A stretch of DNA of 64,000 nt, from NCBI GenBank assembly GCA_013397435.1, contig VZRG01000342.1, positions 532,080-596,079 on the forward strand, read 5' to 3'. The DNA comes from Erythrocercus mccallii. Taxonomy: Eukaryota > Chordata > Aves > Passeriformes > Dicruridae. The notes under the pieces are model-generated. The model did not search any database, was not told the origin of the DNA, and saw only the letters and a list, made by a program, of their open reading frames with translations. The position numbers and the translations under genes were made by a program. Shown one piece after another: positions 23,128 through 35,300 of this stretch (the first letter of the stretch is position 1; the number at the start of each line of letters is the position of its first letter).

Positions 23128-26100
23128 GTAGGATCTTTTGCAGAAGCCTACTCTAGACCCCAGCGTCAACATTTTTTTTTTTATTTTCCATCCCTTTTTA
23201 TTGGTTTGGTAACCTCAATAACCTGAGGAATCAGACAAGTCCGCAGGAGTTAAGAAATTTATGGAAACTACCAAGCAGAGTGGCATTGACATGTTGTAAA
23301 AGGAGACATAAGGAGAGGGATAAAAAGAAAAACATAAGAAGTCTTCATTTGGAATACAGGATGTAATTAAAAGCAAGCAGATTAAATCACCTCATAACAC
23401 CAGCTGAGTGTAAGCATTTGCTAAGTATCAGTAATTGAAGTTACATAGCACTGAGACCCATGGAATAATCCTGAGGTTCATGAAATGATGCATATCAGGT
23501 AGGGCTTGTCAGGGTGCTCTGTTGTATCAATCTGGAGCTGGATAGAAATTTGCACTGTTTATTCCCATAATCTCTAAGTGGAGAGGGGGTGGTATCCTGC
23601 TCTGTGGAGAGGGTAAATTGAAAATATTTATTTCATATTAAAAGTGCTTCATTCAACCAATCTGGTACAGCACCATTCCAGTAATTGAGATTTGCATCAA
23701 AGTTTTCATTGACTTCCTTATTCTCTCCGTCTCATCCTGTGACTGAGGTGATAAACCATTTGTGATGAATATTAGTCACATTACTTAAGATGTCATTACA
23801 AAGGGTAGAGGTGACAATAAAAGAAGCAGAAAAGTGGAGAATAATAGAATACGTCTGCCATCAAAAGAGTCTGTGGGTAGCCTACACGTCACAGGACCCT
23901 ACTATCCAGAAGTGTGTTAACAAGGCACGCATGGATTTGGAGCCGCTGAGCTCCTTGATCCCTTTCCTATTATCTCCAATGGTTCTTCTTTATGGCTGAA
24001 AAGTCAGCCAAGTGACAATTACATCCTGAATTGCTGTCTTGTGAAGTGAGAACTGAACAGGCTTTATGCCATCTATAAAACAGGCCATGCAGTCCTCTTG
24101 GTGAAATGTCCCTTTGCTTACACAAGGTCAGGTGCAAAAGGTACCATTTGATTACCTTGCTCCTGCTATGCAGGACATCTGCCAGTGAATGGAGAGGAAA
24201 CTGCTGCAGTGCTACCAATTATTAAGCACTAATAGACAGTCCACTTGATTAGAAGTAAAACTCCTTCATCACACATAAACCATTTCCAGTTGACAGAGAG
24301 GCTTTTTAGTTCCATTTTTTATTTGTCTGATGGTATAATACAAATGAAAACTCTGACTGCTCCATGACTGTTGCCTTCTTCCCCAGTCATCTCCCTGGCC
24401 TGACCTTGACCTATAGATAGACTTTAGCATTTAATGATAGTGTGGTTTGTGGTAGCAGTAACCGCAGAACAGGATCTTCCCAGTGGCTTCAAGCCAGAGT
24501 GTTACTCAGTAGCTAATGGTTGGAATGGAATGATAACAGATATGGGTGAAAAAATCTGAGATTTTGCATTTCTGTTACTTTGAAATAAGAAGAAAAATCT
24601 ACACTAGAAGTTTCTTTAATCCTGTGAAGTGTTTTTGATTCTGCAAGGTGTTCCTTCGAGAAGTTACAATAAAGTGTATTCAAATGTTTCATCCATGGAT
24701 CTCACCATTAAAGGTTCAGTTGTGTAAATATGGAAAAAAATCTACCTAGAAAAAATTCAGTCATAAATTCTAACTTTTTCCTAGCACAATTTTATCACAA
24801 GAAACCCTTTATGCAAAGCGAGGAGTCAAATTTTGCCTTGGGAACAAAAATCTACTACAGAAAATTGGGTCATAAAAGCAAAAATTAAGAACAAACTTTG
24901 ACTTCTTCATAAAACAGTCTATCTTCTAGAAAGCCAATAAACGAAACAGGTACTCAGTTATCATCAAAATATACCCTTTAGTCATCATATTAGGTTCCAT
25001 AATCCCAGGTAGGAGATATCATAAGGTTCACCTACACTGGGGCATTTTAACCATGCAGGCACTCATTGTTGATATGGTGGTAACGCCTGGAACTTTTGGT
25101 GGAAGAATGCAGCAATCCTATTTCCACAGTTAAATTCATGATCTGTTCATCATTCTCTGATAATATATTTTCACTATTATGTAGTACTACATACAGATGA
25201 TCCCAGTGTAGATCTCAATGAGGTAAATTTAGTCCATCAGTGTTTTAATATGCTAAAATCATTGGTGACAAAATATTAGGCTGATGCTTATGACAATTGT
25301 CTCCACTCTTGTGGTCCTGCAAATTTTACAGTTCTTAAACTCCTATTGCCCCTTGCAACAAAACACAAAATTATCAGTCCAGCACATAGCGGCACCTTCC
25401 TTTTACAGTAGGGTTGCCCAGTCTAAGGCTTCCCATTTAATGACTGGTGTACTAGTTCAAAACAAGATTAATTCCCCTTAATGATATATAACTACACTAA
25501 TTTTTAACTGTAAAATATTTTGAATTTATTTGTTAAGTATTGACATAATGATAAAAAGTTAGATTACCTCCAGGACATGCAAAAAGACTTTGATTAAATA
25601 TTTTTGAAGGATTTTAATATGCTATAGAAGTTGTTCTTAGGCATTTTCTTTACCCATTATGCAAATATGTCAACTCATTAATAATTCAAAATAGGCAATA
25701 CATTAATAATTAGGATCCCCCATTACAAATCTGACCTTTAATTGAATTCTATAGAAAGAGACTTTGAAAAATTAGCCTCTTGATTTATGCTACGAATAAA
25801 GGTTAAAAAGCGTTTTCCTAGTAGATCTAATTTTTATCATTATTGCCTAAGCAGAAACATTGAGATAAGAATTTTTTTCCCAGTTGAAACTGGTTTTTTG
25901 GAAAGGCTACTTCTAGGAAAAAAAATTAAAAAGTATTTTTTTATGCAGAGTTTAGTACGATGCATCACTGGTCAAGTGACATAGCAATCACAGGCACTTC
26001 AGCAGCTGGAAGTCAACCTTTTTCTTTCATTTCTCTCTGCCAAATGACCCGTGGGCTTCACAATTACATAATTCTTTACACTTAAATAATTCTTCTTCAT

Positions 26101-26993
26101 AATTCTTCTTGTTAACTTCGTCATAATGTTTAAAGGTAAAAACATTAACTGACTGTATAAAAGAATGATTACTTCCAGTCACGGAGAAACTGACAATTAG
26201 ACATACTGTTGCAAAGCTGCAAGGACACCACTATTATTATTTTTCCTTCCATTCTCAGTCCTTCCTAAAAATTCATGTCTGCAATGTAATGGTAGCTATG
26301 CAGACACATCATTTTCTTGTAAAGTTTGAGCAAAAACATAATTGAGAATGATTAGAACACCGTTAAGGAAATGGAAGAAGAATAAGGAAAATGCCTAGGA
26401 ACACAATGGAGAATGTCCCAACGGGACTGAAAGAACATTTTATCTATTTAAGAGAGAAATAATAAGTTTGGAAAAAATCTTTTATACATCCTTGTTGCAG
26501 ACAAAGTACATCAAGTCTAAATGCATATAAAGGGCTTTTGCCTGAAAGCTGTCATATATTACAAGCTTGAACTCCTTATTTTATTTCATAGAGATCTGAA
26601 GTCCAATAAACACTTGAATGTCCCAGCAGAAAAGGTTTCACATTGGCTGGTAAATGAACAGCACTATTTGGTGCTGTAGTGCAGCTGAATCAATTATTGC
26701 TGTACAAGGTACTGGACTGGTACAATGCCCTTTAAAAAATGCTAATTTTGAAAAATTAAAAAATGTATCAAGTGAATAGACATAATCAATTTGAACAGTT
26801 AAAGCAGTGTTGTCATAGACATGTGCTTTGAGTAGAATTAAAAGACCACAGCCCTGCTATTCCTAAAAGGGATAAGAAGCACCAAACGCACTGTTAACTT
26901 CCACTGATGGTACATACAGCCAGAATTGTAAACCATTTAGCTTTTGGCTAACTACAAACCCTTGTCAATATCTATTCTTGTAATTTTTTCAAG
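23128..26993. other. non-coding, probably intronic
   Basis: No repeat is recognised. A possible 40-base exon at 25,059-25,098 (acceptor taaccatgcag, donor TTTG/gtggaa) would supply the phase needed by the exon at 26,994, but the support is thin. Everything else looks like ordinary AT-rich intron. Confidence 0.4.
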
Positions 26994-27114
26994 TCCTCGA
27001 TCTGGATACACAACAAACTACCCCAGCCATGACTATGCTGAGCAGCAGCTTCACAGACCTTTTGACAGTCCCGCTACAGAGTGTGAAGGAGTCACTCATG
27101 TCTGCATTTTCCTA
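26994..27114 (+). CDS. candidate penultimate coding exon, unidentified gene
   Basis: This stretch follows a T-rich acceptor (cttgtaattttttcaag) and ends at a usable donor (TCCTA/gtgaga). In one frame it reads two bases, then 39 codons (containing MTMLSSSFTDLLTVPLQSVK), then two bases. Those two bases combine with the first base of the exon at 28,484 to give Tyr and leave the frame open to the final stop. A second frame is also open throughout (it includes SGYTTNYPSHDYAEQQ), so which is used is not certain. The first is preferred because only it joins in phase to the last exon. Family unknown. Confidence 0.32.
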
Positions 27115-28483
27115 GTGAGAAGTCAAAACCAACTAGAGCAACAAACTGATCAGAAGTAGTTATGTATTACAACATTATTACCACTAGCATTTTTATTTAT
27201 AATTTATTTATCATTTTTTATTTATCATTTAATTTATCAGCTCCCACAAAACATGAAAAGTAAGCCCAAAAGAGCTGGTACTCAGGCTCACCTGCAGCCA
27301 AATGCTGCAGAAAGGACTAATTCTGGGCTTGCCTGAGGGGCTGCTAAGTTCATTCTTGCAGTAAAATATACATTATATGGACCTAAACTGTCCATTGCCT
27401 AAGTGGCGCTACAGCCAGAAGAGTTTCAATTATGGTGAAACTGAACTACAGCTAATGTTATGAAATGGACCAGCAGCTGCCTCATTAATGGACACAGCAT
27501 GAAACTTCACACAGAGGATCACACAGAGGATTTAACAACATTTAACGCTCCCAACCAGACCAGAAGAGACAGAAAGGGTGTTGGATATGCAATGGCCAAC
27601 TTCTTCTGAGGTTTGAGCACACACATTGCATCTTAGCCTGGTTTGGGTACATTGGTCTCTGTATGGCTGTGAAACACAGAGGACTTTTTATTCCTTAAAG
27701 CCAAGGGCACGTGTGATATGTTCCTAACAACCACCATGTTTATTGTGATTTTTTTTAATTTCCGTAAGTGGAACAAATGGCAAACCAGAATCACAGTGTT
27801 TTGCCCCTTCCGATTCTTCATTTTATTGGCTAACTATCTGCTTAGCCTTAGGATAAGGTTTATAGGTGGGGCTCATCTATCACTCAGCCTGGAGCACTTC
27901 CACTTCCCAGTGAAACTCCAAAGGAGACAGTGTTACATCAGGGTCTTCCCTCCTGCAGCCAAATTCTGTGACAATGAGCTCAAGCAATTAGCAAAAAGCA
28001 CTTCAGCACAAATTAGAAAGTTTTGTTTCCACTATCTCTGCTCTTCACCCTCATAAAGAAAATTGCTATTCATATATATGTTCAAATAAATTGAGAAAAG
28101 ACTCTGCTCCAGCCTAGAAACTGGAAAGTGCATGTTCACAAGTACGTCATCACTTCCTGGTGATAGCCCTAAAGCTTTTGGTCTGCTACCATGGGAATAT
28201 ACAGTCACCTGTACATAATATTTTCAAGGGTAAATTCCTGAAGTTGTAGAATGACCTCGAACATTCCAAGATATCATATCAAGATTTTTTCCAACCATAA
28301 CAAAACTTATTCTTACTTTTTCAGGTCTCTGCCACCATTTAAGTTATAGCAGAACTACAATGTATCCCGCTCCCCACAAGTGCAAGAAGTTCTTTGGGAT
28401 GTCAGGGGAAAGACAGTATTAGAGTAATTGATTTATTTCATGGATTGGAAGAGTGTTTTGATATATTTTGATTTTTTTTCTAG

Positions 28484-28877
28484 CAATTCCCCTTTCTATT
28501 TGATTGTACCTGTACCAGTTACAAGTGGCAAACATCACTTAAAAGGAAAATTAGGAGGTGTGGGGGAGGGCTGTAAGTGTCATTATTCTTCTCTGTTGCC
28601 ATTTGCTGCATCTATGGAAGAAAAACCCCTTTTATTTCATTATAAAAAAGGTTGCAGAAGTGCAATTGATTTTGTTAAGAAGCAAAGACTCATTAATGTT
28701 CCAAAGACTGGAATTGTGCTCATTCCCTTGGACTCCCTAGATAACAAAGAAATAAAATTTTACCCAGCAATTCCTCCACCAGCAAAATTACTTGTAACTA
28801 AAGTAGATCATCCTTTAGAAAGACTTCAAACTGATTTAAAGTGCTTACTCAATGAAGACTTTTCTATGACTGCCTGA
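28484..28877 (+). CDS. probable last coding exon of an unidentified gene
   Basis: A very strong acceptor (gatatattttgattttttttctag) opens a 394-base segment. It holds one base completing a codon, 130 codons and a TGA stop, which is far longer than neighbouring open stretches. The encoded C-terminus starts NSPFYLIVPVPVTSG, passes through a basic/aromatic segment (FHYKKGCRSAIDFVKKQR) and ends with a Pro-rich turn (FYPAIPPPAKLL) and an acidic helix. This is a believable globular C-terminal domain, but I recognise no known family. No signal peptide or membrane segment is seen. There is no sign of a retrocopy, because no poly-A follows directly. The frame is also open for 56 bases upstream of the acceptor, so a retroposed ORF is an alternative. 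Confidence 0.5.
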
Positions 28878-29361
28878 AACTTACCCATTACTTAATTATT
28901 TCCATTTTTTAAAAGCATTTTACTACCAGATTGAGAAATATCTATATGTATATTTCTTCAGTAGAGCTACACATAATTACCATATTAAGTATTTGTTTGT
29001 ATTTTTCAAATGAGAAATGGGAAATTAAGTATGTCATCAAAATTTCATAAGCAACATGGAAAAATGAAGCGATAAAATGCCCTCAATCTAATTGTGTTGG
29101 GTCTCTATATTGAAGTACAGAATATGATTTTAGTAGGACTAGAGGTCCAGCTATTCCCACATTACTGCCTCCATTATGAAAAAGTGGGGTGGCAGCATTT
29201 TTTGCTGGGGTTTTGGTTTGGTTTGTTTGTTTTATTTGCAGATGCTTGTACTTGGATAAGATGACCCACTGTGGTCCCTTCCAACCTTACCCATTTTGTG
29301 GTTCTGTAATTCTGTAGTAAAGTTTAAAATTTCCCCTCAAGATATTTGGCCAATAAATAAA
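28878..29361 (+). other. probable 3' untranslated region
   Basis: AT-rich sequence follows the stop codon at 28,875-28,877. The first canonical AATAAA hexamers occur at 29,352 and overlap again a few bases on, giving a plausible 3' UTR of just under 500 bases that would include a CR1 tail. This is inferred only from the hexamer and the distance. Confidence 0.3.
29250..29318 (+). mobile_element. CR1 LINE 3'-end fragment
   Basis: The segment cttggataagatgaccca, then ggtcccttccaacc, then a ttctgtaattctgta tail matches the conserved CR1 3' terminus. CR1 copies end in an octamer-like repeat (attctgtg or attctatg) instead of poly-A. Only the last 70 bases are present, as is normal for 5'-truncated CR1. 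Confidence 0.85.
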
Positions 29362-32300
29362 ATAAGCCTTTCTCCCACAAAACAAACAAACAAACAAAAA
29401 AAACACTTAAAATTGTTTTAGCCTGCGAATACAGGACTTCATTGTTCTTAAGTGATGTCAAAGGTATTCGTCTTTTGAGCAGAACAATTTTTACTATGTA
29501 CCATAACATTCCCAACCTTTCTCCACTATTTAGAATAATGTATTTGAAATTTTAGAGTGGTGAACAACTTCTGGGCTGTTCCTGTGATCTGTGGAGAAGG
29601 TAAGCATGGCAGCAAGGAGGGAAGAAGAGGTGAATGGGCCGAAAGAGGATTCCTCAGGCCTGCAGTGTTTGATACTCCCTTTCCAGCTATAATGCTTCCC
29701 TGTGTTACTGACCAGTGCGGGAATTCTAACCACAGCCAGCTGGGAGCTTCTAGATCCACTTGTTAGATAGATGATGCATCATCATACACATTGAAAGCAG
29801 GAATTGAAGCGCGAACAAATCCAGGGGCATAAAGGGTCAACATAGTTAACTGAAATGAGAAACATGATCAGAAAATAAAAGCTGTATTTGAAATCTTAAA
29901 AGGATACTCAGCAGCATTTCATTTCAAGTCTTATACAGTCAGAATACTCTGTGCCTTTTCAAAGAATATTTGCCTTCACTTTGTAAATGCCGTCATGTCT
30001 CAAAATCAAGCTAGGAAAAGAGGTCATACAACAACACTAGCAATTCTTGTGGGGCATTTTCCAGTGCTACTGGTGCTTATTTTCAGATGACTGTCTGTTC
30101 AGAGCTGTTGCACTGTAGAGCTGGCATTTTGTAAAACTGCTTCACCATCCTGTTAATATGAACTAGTAGAAGCCCAGAAAATTAACTGGTCAATTTAGAA
30201 TGAGTGGTTGAGATGAAAAAAACAGAGCAAAGATCAAAATGAAAATGAACTAAAGCAATTTTCAGTACTTTGACAACACTGAGACAGAGAGGAAACTTGT
30301 TAATGTGACTCAAATAAATTATTGAAATAGTTTTATTTTTGGCCAGTAAATGTGGCTGATCAGAAAAACATATATTAATGGGATGTCTTCCAGACGTAGG
30401 ACAGTCTGCTTTGCTAACCAAACCCAGAAAACTAGCATTGATGGATCTGAAATGGGTCTTCCAGAAAACAGTTTAAAATGCTTGTGTCTCTCTGCATCCA
30501 TGACACTGCAGTTCTAGGCAGAGGAAAACACATTTTTGACAATCTTTAGTGGCAGACATAACATGATAGGTCAGATGCAGAGTCACTATCCCTTGCACCA
30601 GAAGGTCCCAGCAGATGCTTCCAGTTTCTTTATACATCTGGAAAAGGAGCCATTTGCCACTGAAGGGACAATGTGACTGTCTTCTTTCCTGTGCCTTCTG
30701 GGATGCATGTCACTGATACAAAAATAAGACTAGGATGAACACAAGAGACATATTTCATCTCCAGCATGGCATTCTAGGCAGAAAACTGAATTATGTTTTT
30801 TCAACTATTTCAAATATTCTTTCACAAAATAATTTGAGCCTATGACTAGTGAGAAGTAATTCTTCACAACCTCTATTCTTCACAAAAATCCCAAAGAGGT
30901 TATTCTTCTCAACACTTTGTGTGGATTATTTTTCCCATTGTGCTTTGTGTTCATTATTAAACATCTGAAACATAGTTGAAAGTCTTTTTAGGGGAAAGAA
31001 TTTTGTTTTGGTAACAAACTTTGTTCTAAAACATGAAGAGGAGTCCAAAGGAAACCTTCAGCTAAGAAGTATTAGAAGCATTACAGAAACATCAAAGAAC
31101 CTTGCAGGTACGGAAAAAGCGGAGATACTAGGGACCACACTATGATCATGGCAGCTGTGTGATTAATTACTCATAAAGGCTGAAAAGGCAGAAGTGGATG
31201 AAGACTACAACTGAGACAGAAGAAGCTAAAATACTCAAACCTGGTGGGGAACCCAATAACACAATTCTGCATGAAGTTACACTCATGCCTCACTGCACTC
31301 AGTGCTCAATTCCAGCACTGCTGGGGTTTTTATTGTTGTAGGTTTTATTCCCCACTCTAATTATAATGAATAAGGTAATGATTAATACTGCAAAGCAGAC
31401 TGATATTCAGTTCTGACACAACATCAGCATGTGGGTCCCTAAATCTGTCAGTGAGGGGCATAGTAAAATACAACAGATTGAATAGACTGAAAAACAAGGA
31501 TAAATTAAAACTTTAGAAATTGAATCAAAAGCAAAGCCTGTGATACTACACAGATTTATTACACTGTGCTTTTGAAAAGCTAATTTGGAAGGCCTTCTCA
31601 TGGTTGATCTCAGGTTTATAAGAGGTTAATCAAAATTATTGGGGACATTTTCATATATGCTGCAGGCTCTATGTTTCATTGCATGCATTTCACAGGATAT
31701 TGCTAAGTAACAGCTCAGGAACTACTACTCTATTTGATAGAGTTTATACAAGGCCAGATTTTGCAGACCAAGCCTTAATAGACCCAAAGATGTGAGACCC
31801 ATTGCAAAAATACTAATTTGTTTTACTACAATCTTTATGATTCTTTGAATTAATTTTATCTCTCCTCCCCAAATTTACACAGTTCTTCTCATATTTTCCC
31901 ATTCTTTCCAAGAACATTTCTCTGGATGCTAATGAGCAACCCTTTCCCTTCTATTCTTGGGTTACTAGAGTGGTCCTTGAATAAAAGACTCCTTCAGGTT
32001 GGGCAATTCTGTAGCAGTTTCATTAAAAAAAAAAAAAGTGGCTATTTCTTAATGAACTTCTTGAATCAAAATTGATAGCTTTATCTTGTGATGGCTTTAT
32101 CTTGTTATATTTATATACAGGCTCTAAGCTCTTCCATCTCTTCAGAATATATCTCAACCTAAAATAAAGCTAAATATTGTACCTGCTGCAGACAGCTATG
32201 AGCTATGAAGATGTATGTTAGGAAGATTAATGAAGCTACACATAATGGTCTGAAAATCACATCTCAGCAAACACTTTTAAAATCTTGCATTTTTATTGGA

Positions 32301-35300
32301 CTCTCATAGAATTCACTGCTCACTGAAATCTGAAAGGAGCCACTAAAGATAGATATTTATACGTTTCTTCACTACCACAATGAAAGCTCTGTACCATGCT
32401 TACTGAAAAAAAGATTGAAAATCCTTTGAAAATAACAGTAAATCCTCAGAAAGCAGGAACAACTGGAATATAACCTCAGCTATGAACTCATGCCCTGGTA
32501 TTTCAGACTGGGTTTTGCATGTCGGTCTTTTGTTGAAAGAGCTCTTTCTCAGATATCATGCAGAGAGTAAAGAAGTAACTCTTGAAGATCAGGAAGGAGT
32601 CTCGAAAAAGTTCTTCTGAAACTTTGCTTACTTTGTCCCCTATCCCATTTATTTTGATGTCTTTAAACATGCTGTGAAATGCAGTCTCTCACATGCTACA
32701 TTTAGGTCTCAGACAAAATCCAACAACCCTGTTTGTCCAGTGGCCCAGAATGACAACCCAGCCCTCAGTACCAGTGTTACAGAAATAACAAAAATGTTTT
32801 AAAATATCACTCTTCCTCCAGGTCCAGAGTATCCTTTAACTTCTCAGGCCATACATTTCCACAACCAGCATGTCCTGCAGCTATTACTTTGGTATACTTC
32901 TATGTCATCAGCATTTAAAAGCATTTTTGAGTAATGCAGCAACTTTCAAGATGCATATGTCATTTCAATGGTTTGCAGCAAAGGAGTCAGAAACCACTGT
33001 AAGTCCTGGGAAAAATAATATGGATATTTCTCTCCACTACTTTCCATCACGCACACATTCCTCCCCTCCCTGTCCCATGCCCTAGACCCTTCAGCCACCA
33101 ACCCAGGCACAAAGCAGAGTGGCTGGGTCTCACCAGGGAAACTGTCTGGGCCACGGTAGCAAGAGTGCAGATCACTCGTCCCTGCTGACTGTGGATACTG
33201 ATCCTCTTCTAGTGGTGAGGGTGGCTGTATCCATACAACACCCTCTGGGAAAAATAAAACAAAGCCTGGTTTACAGAGCATTAGACCAGCACAGGCTGCC
33301 TACATTTTCTCAGCAGCAAAGAACAGGTGGGCCGTTGACCACACAACACTTAAGCAAGATATTTTCTTGAGGGTTTATGCATCTATGATCAGAAAGCACC
33401 ATACAAGTGGTGCTTAGGTTAATCAAAACATTACTTGTGAAATATTCAGACCTAGATGTTCAGGCAGTCTGCAATTTTGTAAGTTACCAGCAAGGGGCTT
33501 GCCCCACTCCTGAACCACTTGCAGTGATAGGAAGTTCCTCTGCAGTCCTTAATGGTCCAAAACGTGGGCAATAGAACATGTTTTATACCTGCAGAGCTCT
33601 TCTGACCTACCCTGAGGTTGTTTTTCAGGAACAGGTCATTTGTGACTACATGAGTTGGCACTGGCCATCTGTTACTGCTCCACATGATTCTAGGTCTTTT
33701 TTTAAAACACATTATCATCAGTTTGTTAACTGAGGAGAAGAAATTTTGTGGGAGGAGGACATCTAGTGATGTGATATGTATTTACATGCTTAGCTGTTTC
33801 CATGCACAGTTGAGCTGAAGTGAGTTACAGAGGATTTTAAGAGTTTTAAATGTGCAAATGTGCAGCTGACAGTGCTAGAAAATAGTAGACATGGGGATTT
33901 GACAGGACAGAATCCAAAACAACAAAACATCCAAAACAATAGCAACAGAAATTCAACTACATAATTCAATAACCAACCTTTATGAAATTAAATGTTGCAA
34001 AGATGTAGTGATATTGCTATACTTCTCACCATTACTGATCTCATCTCCAAATCTGGATTAATACTGGCACTAATCACAACCTACTCACGCAAAATGACCA
34101 TTAAAATAATGACACTCCTAGCAACAAAGGCTTCCCATTGCACTTCAAAGATGCTCAGCATAGCAGAAACTCTTAAATATAATGATGGTTCTCCTTTTAA
34201 ATTCTTTTCTTAAATACTTTTTAAATTCTCCAAAAAGCAATAATTGTGACATCTCAAACTGATAAAAACCACAGCTGTTATTCTGCATTGTAACTTGCTT
34301 CAACTAAGTTTCATCAGGGAAGCACAAGAAATTCAAAACTATGGACAGACAAATGCAATAAGAATCACAATAGTTATCACTAGTACCTGCTACTAAATTT
34401 AATATTACTTGAGGGAAAAAATGCTGTATATCACAAATATAAGCCAAGTATCATTATCAAACTAATGTAACATCATTCCCATCTGCATTTATACAATTTC
34501 CAAACACAATACCAAAATATACCTTTTCACATTTTTCAGAATAAAACAAAGTCATTATGGTAAAATAATTAAAAAAAAATAAAAGAGATATGATTTCAAT
34601 TTTTTAAATGATTTTCAAGGAAAAAATACATTATCAAATATGTTAGTTAAATAAGGACCCATATATTTTTAAAGCCATAGAAAAACTTGAGAAGGACATA
34701 CATTTGCTTTTTGTTGTTGTTGGCTTTTTTTTTCAGACCTAAAACTACTTGCATAAGTAAATTTATAGACGCATATTGAACATGCTGGTTTTCCTGCTAT
34801 ACTCTAGTGGTATGACCAGCAGGACGCATAAAATCCACTTTCATACAGAAGGATACAGAAAGATTATGTTTGAAAGATATTACCAAAATTGAGCTTGTAT
34901 TTTGAGGAAAACCAGAATTATTCACGGAGATTTCTCCCTTCAGTGAGATGTATAACAAAGAAAACACCCACAGATGAGATGGCTTCTGATTTCAGTCCTT
35001 GTACATATATACATGGAAAAATACCTCCATAATTCATATTATGAGCATTCCAGAAATAAATTATGTCACAGGGTACATCCAGAAGGATTAAAACATTTGT
35101 GCAAATCATATTAATTAATAATATCCCTGACTTTGTACTGTAATCCAACAGTTTGTACTAGTACTTGAAATCGGTTTTTGTAAGAATAATTAATATTGAC
35201 AAGCCCTATGCAGTACAAACACTATAAAACAAGGCATTGATGGAATTTATCAGAATAAAAAGTAGCATCAGGACAAGAAATTACCTGCTATTTTCTTTGA

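Noticed and set aside
28428..28483. Extension of the terminal exon's ORF upstream of 28,484
   Set aside because: The reading frame is open here, but the segment is the polypyrimidine tract and acceptor of a strong splice site, so it is better read as intron.
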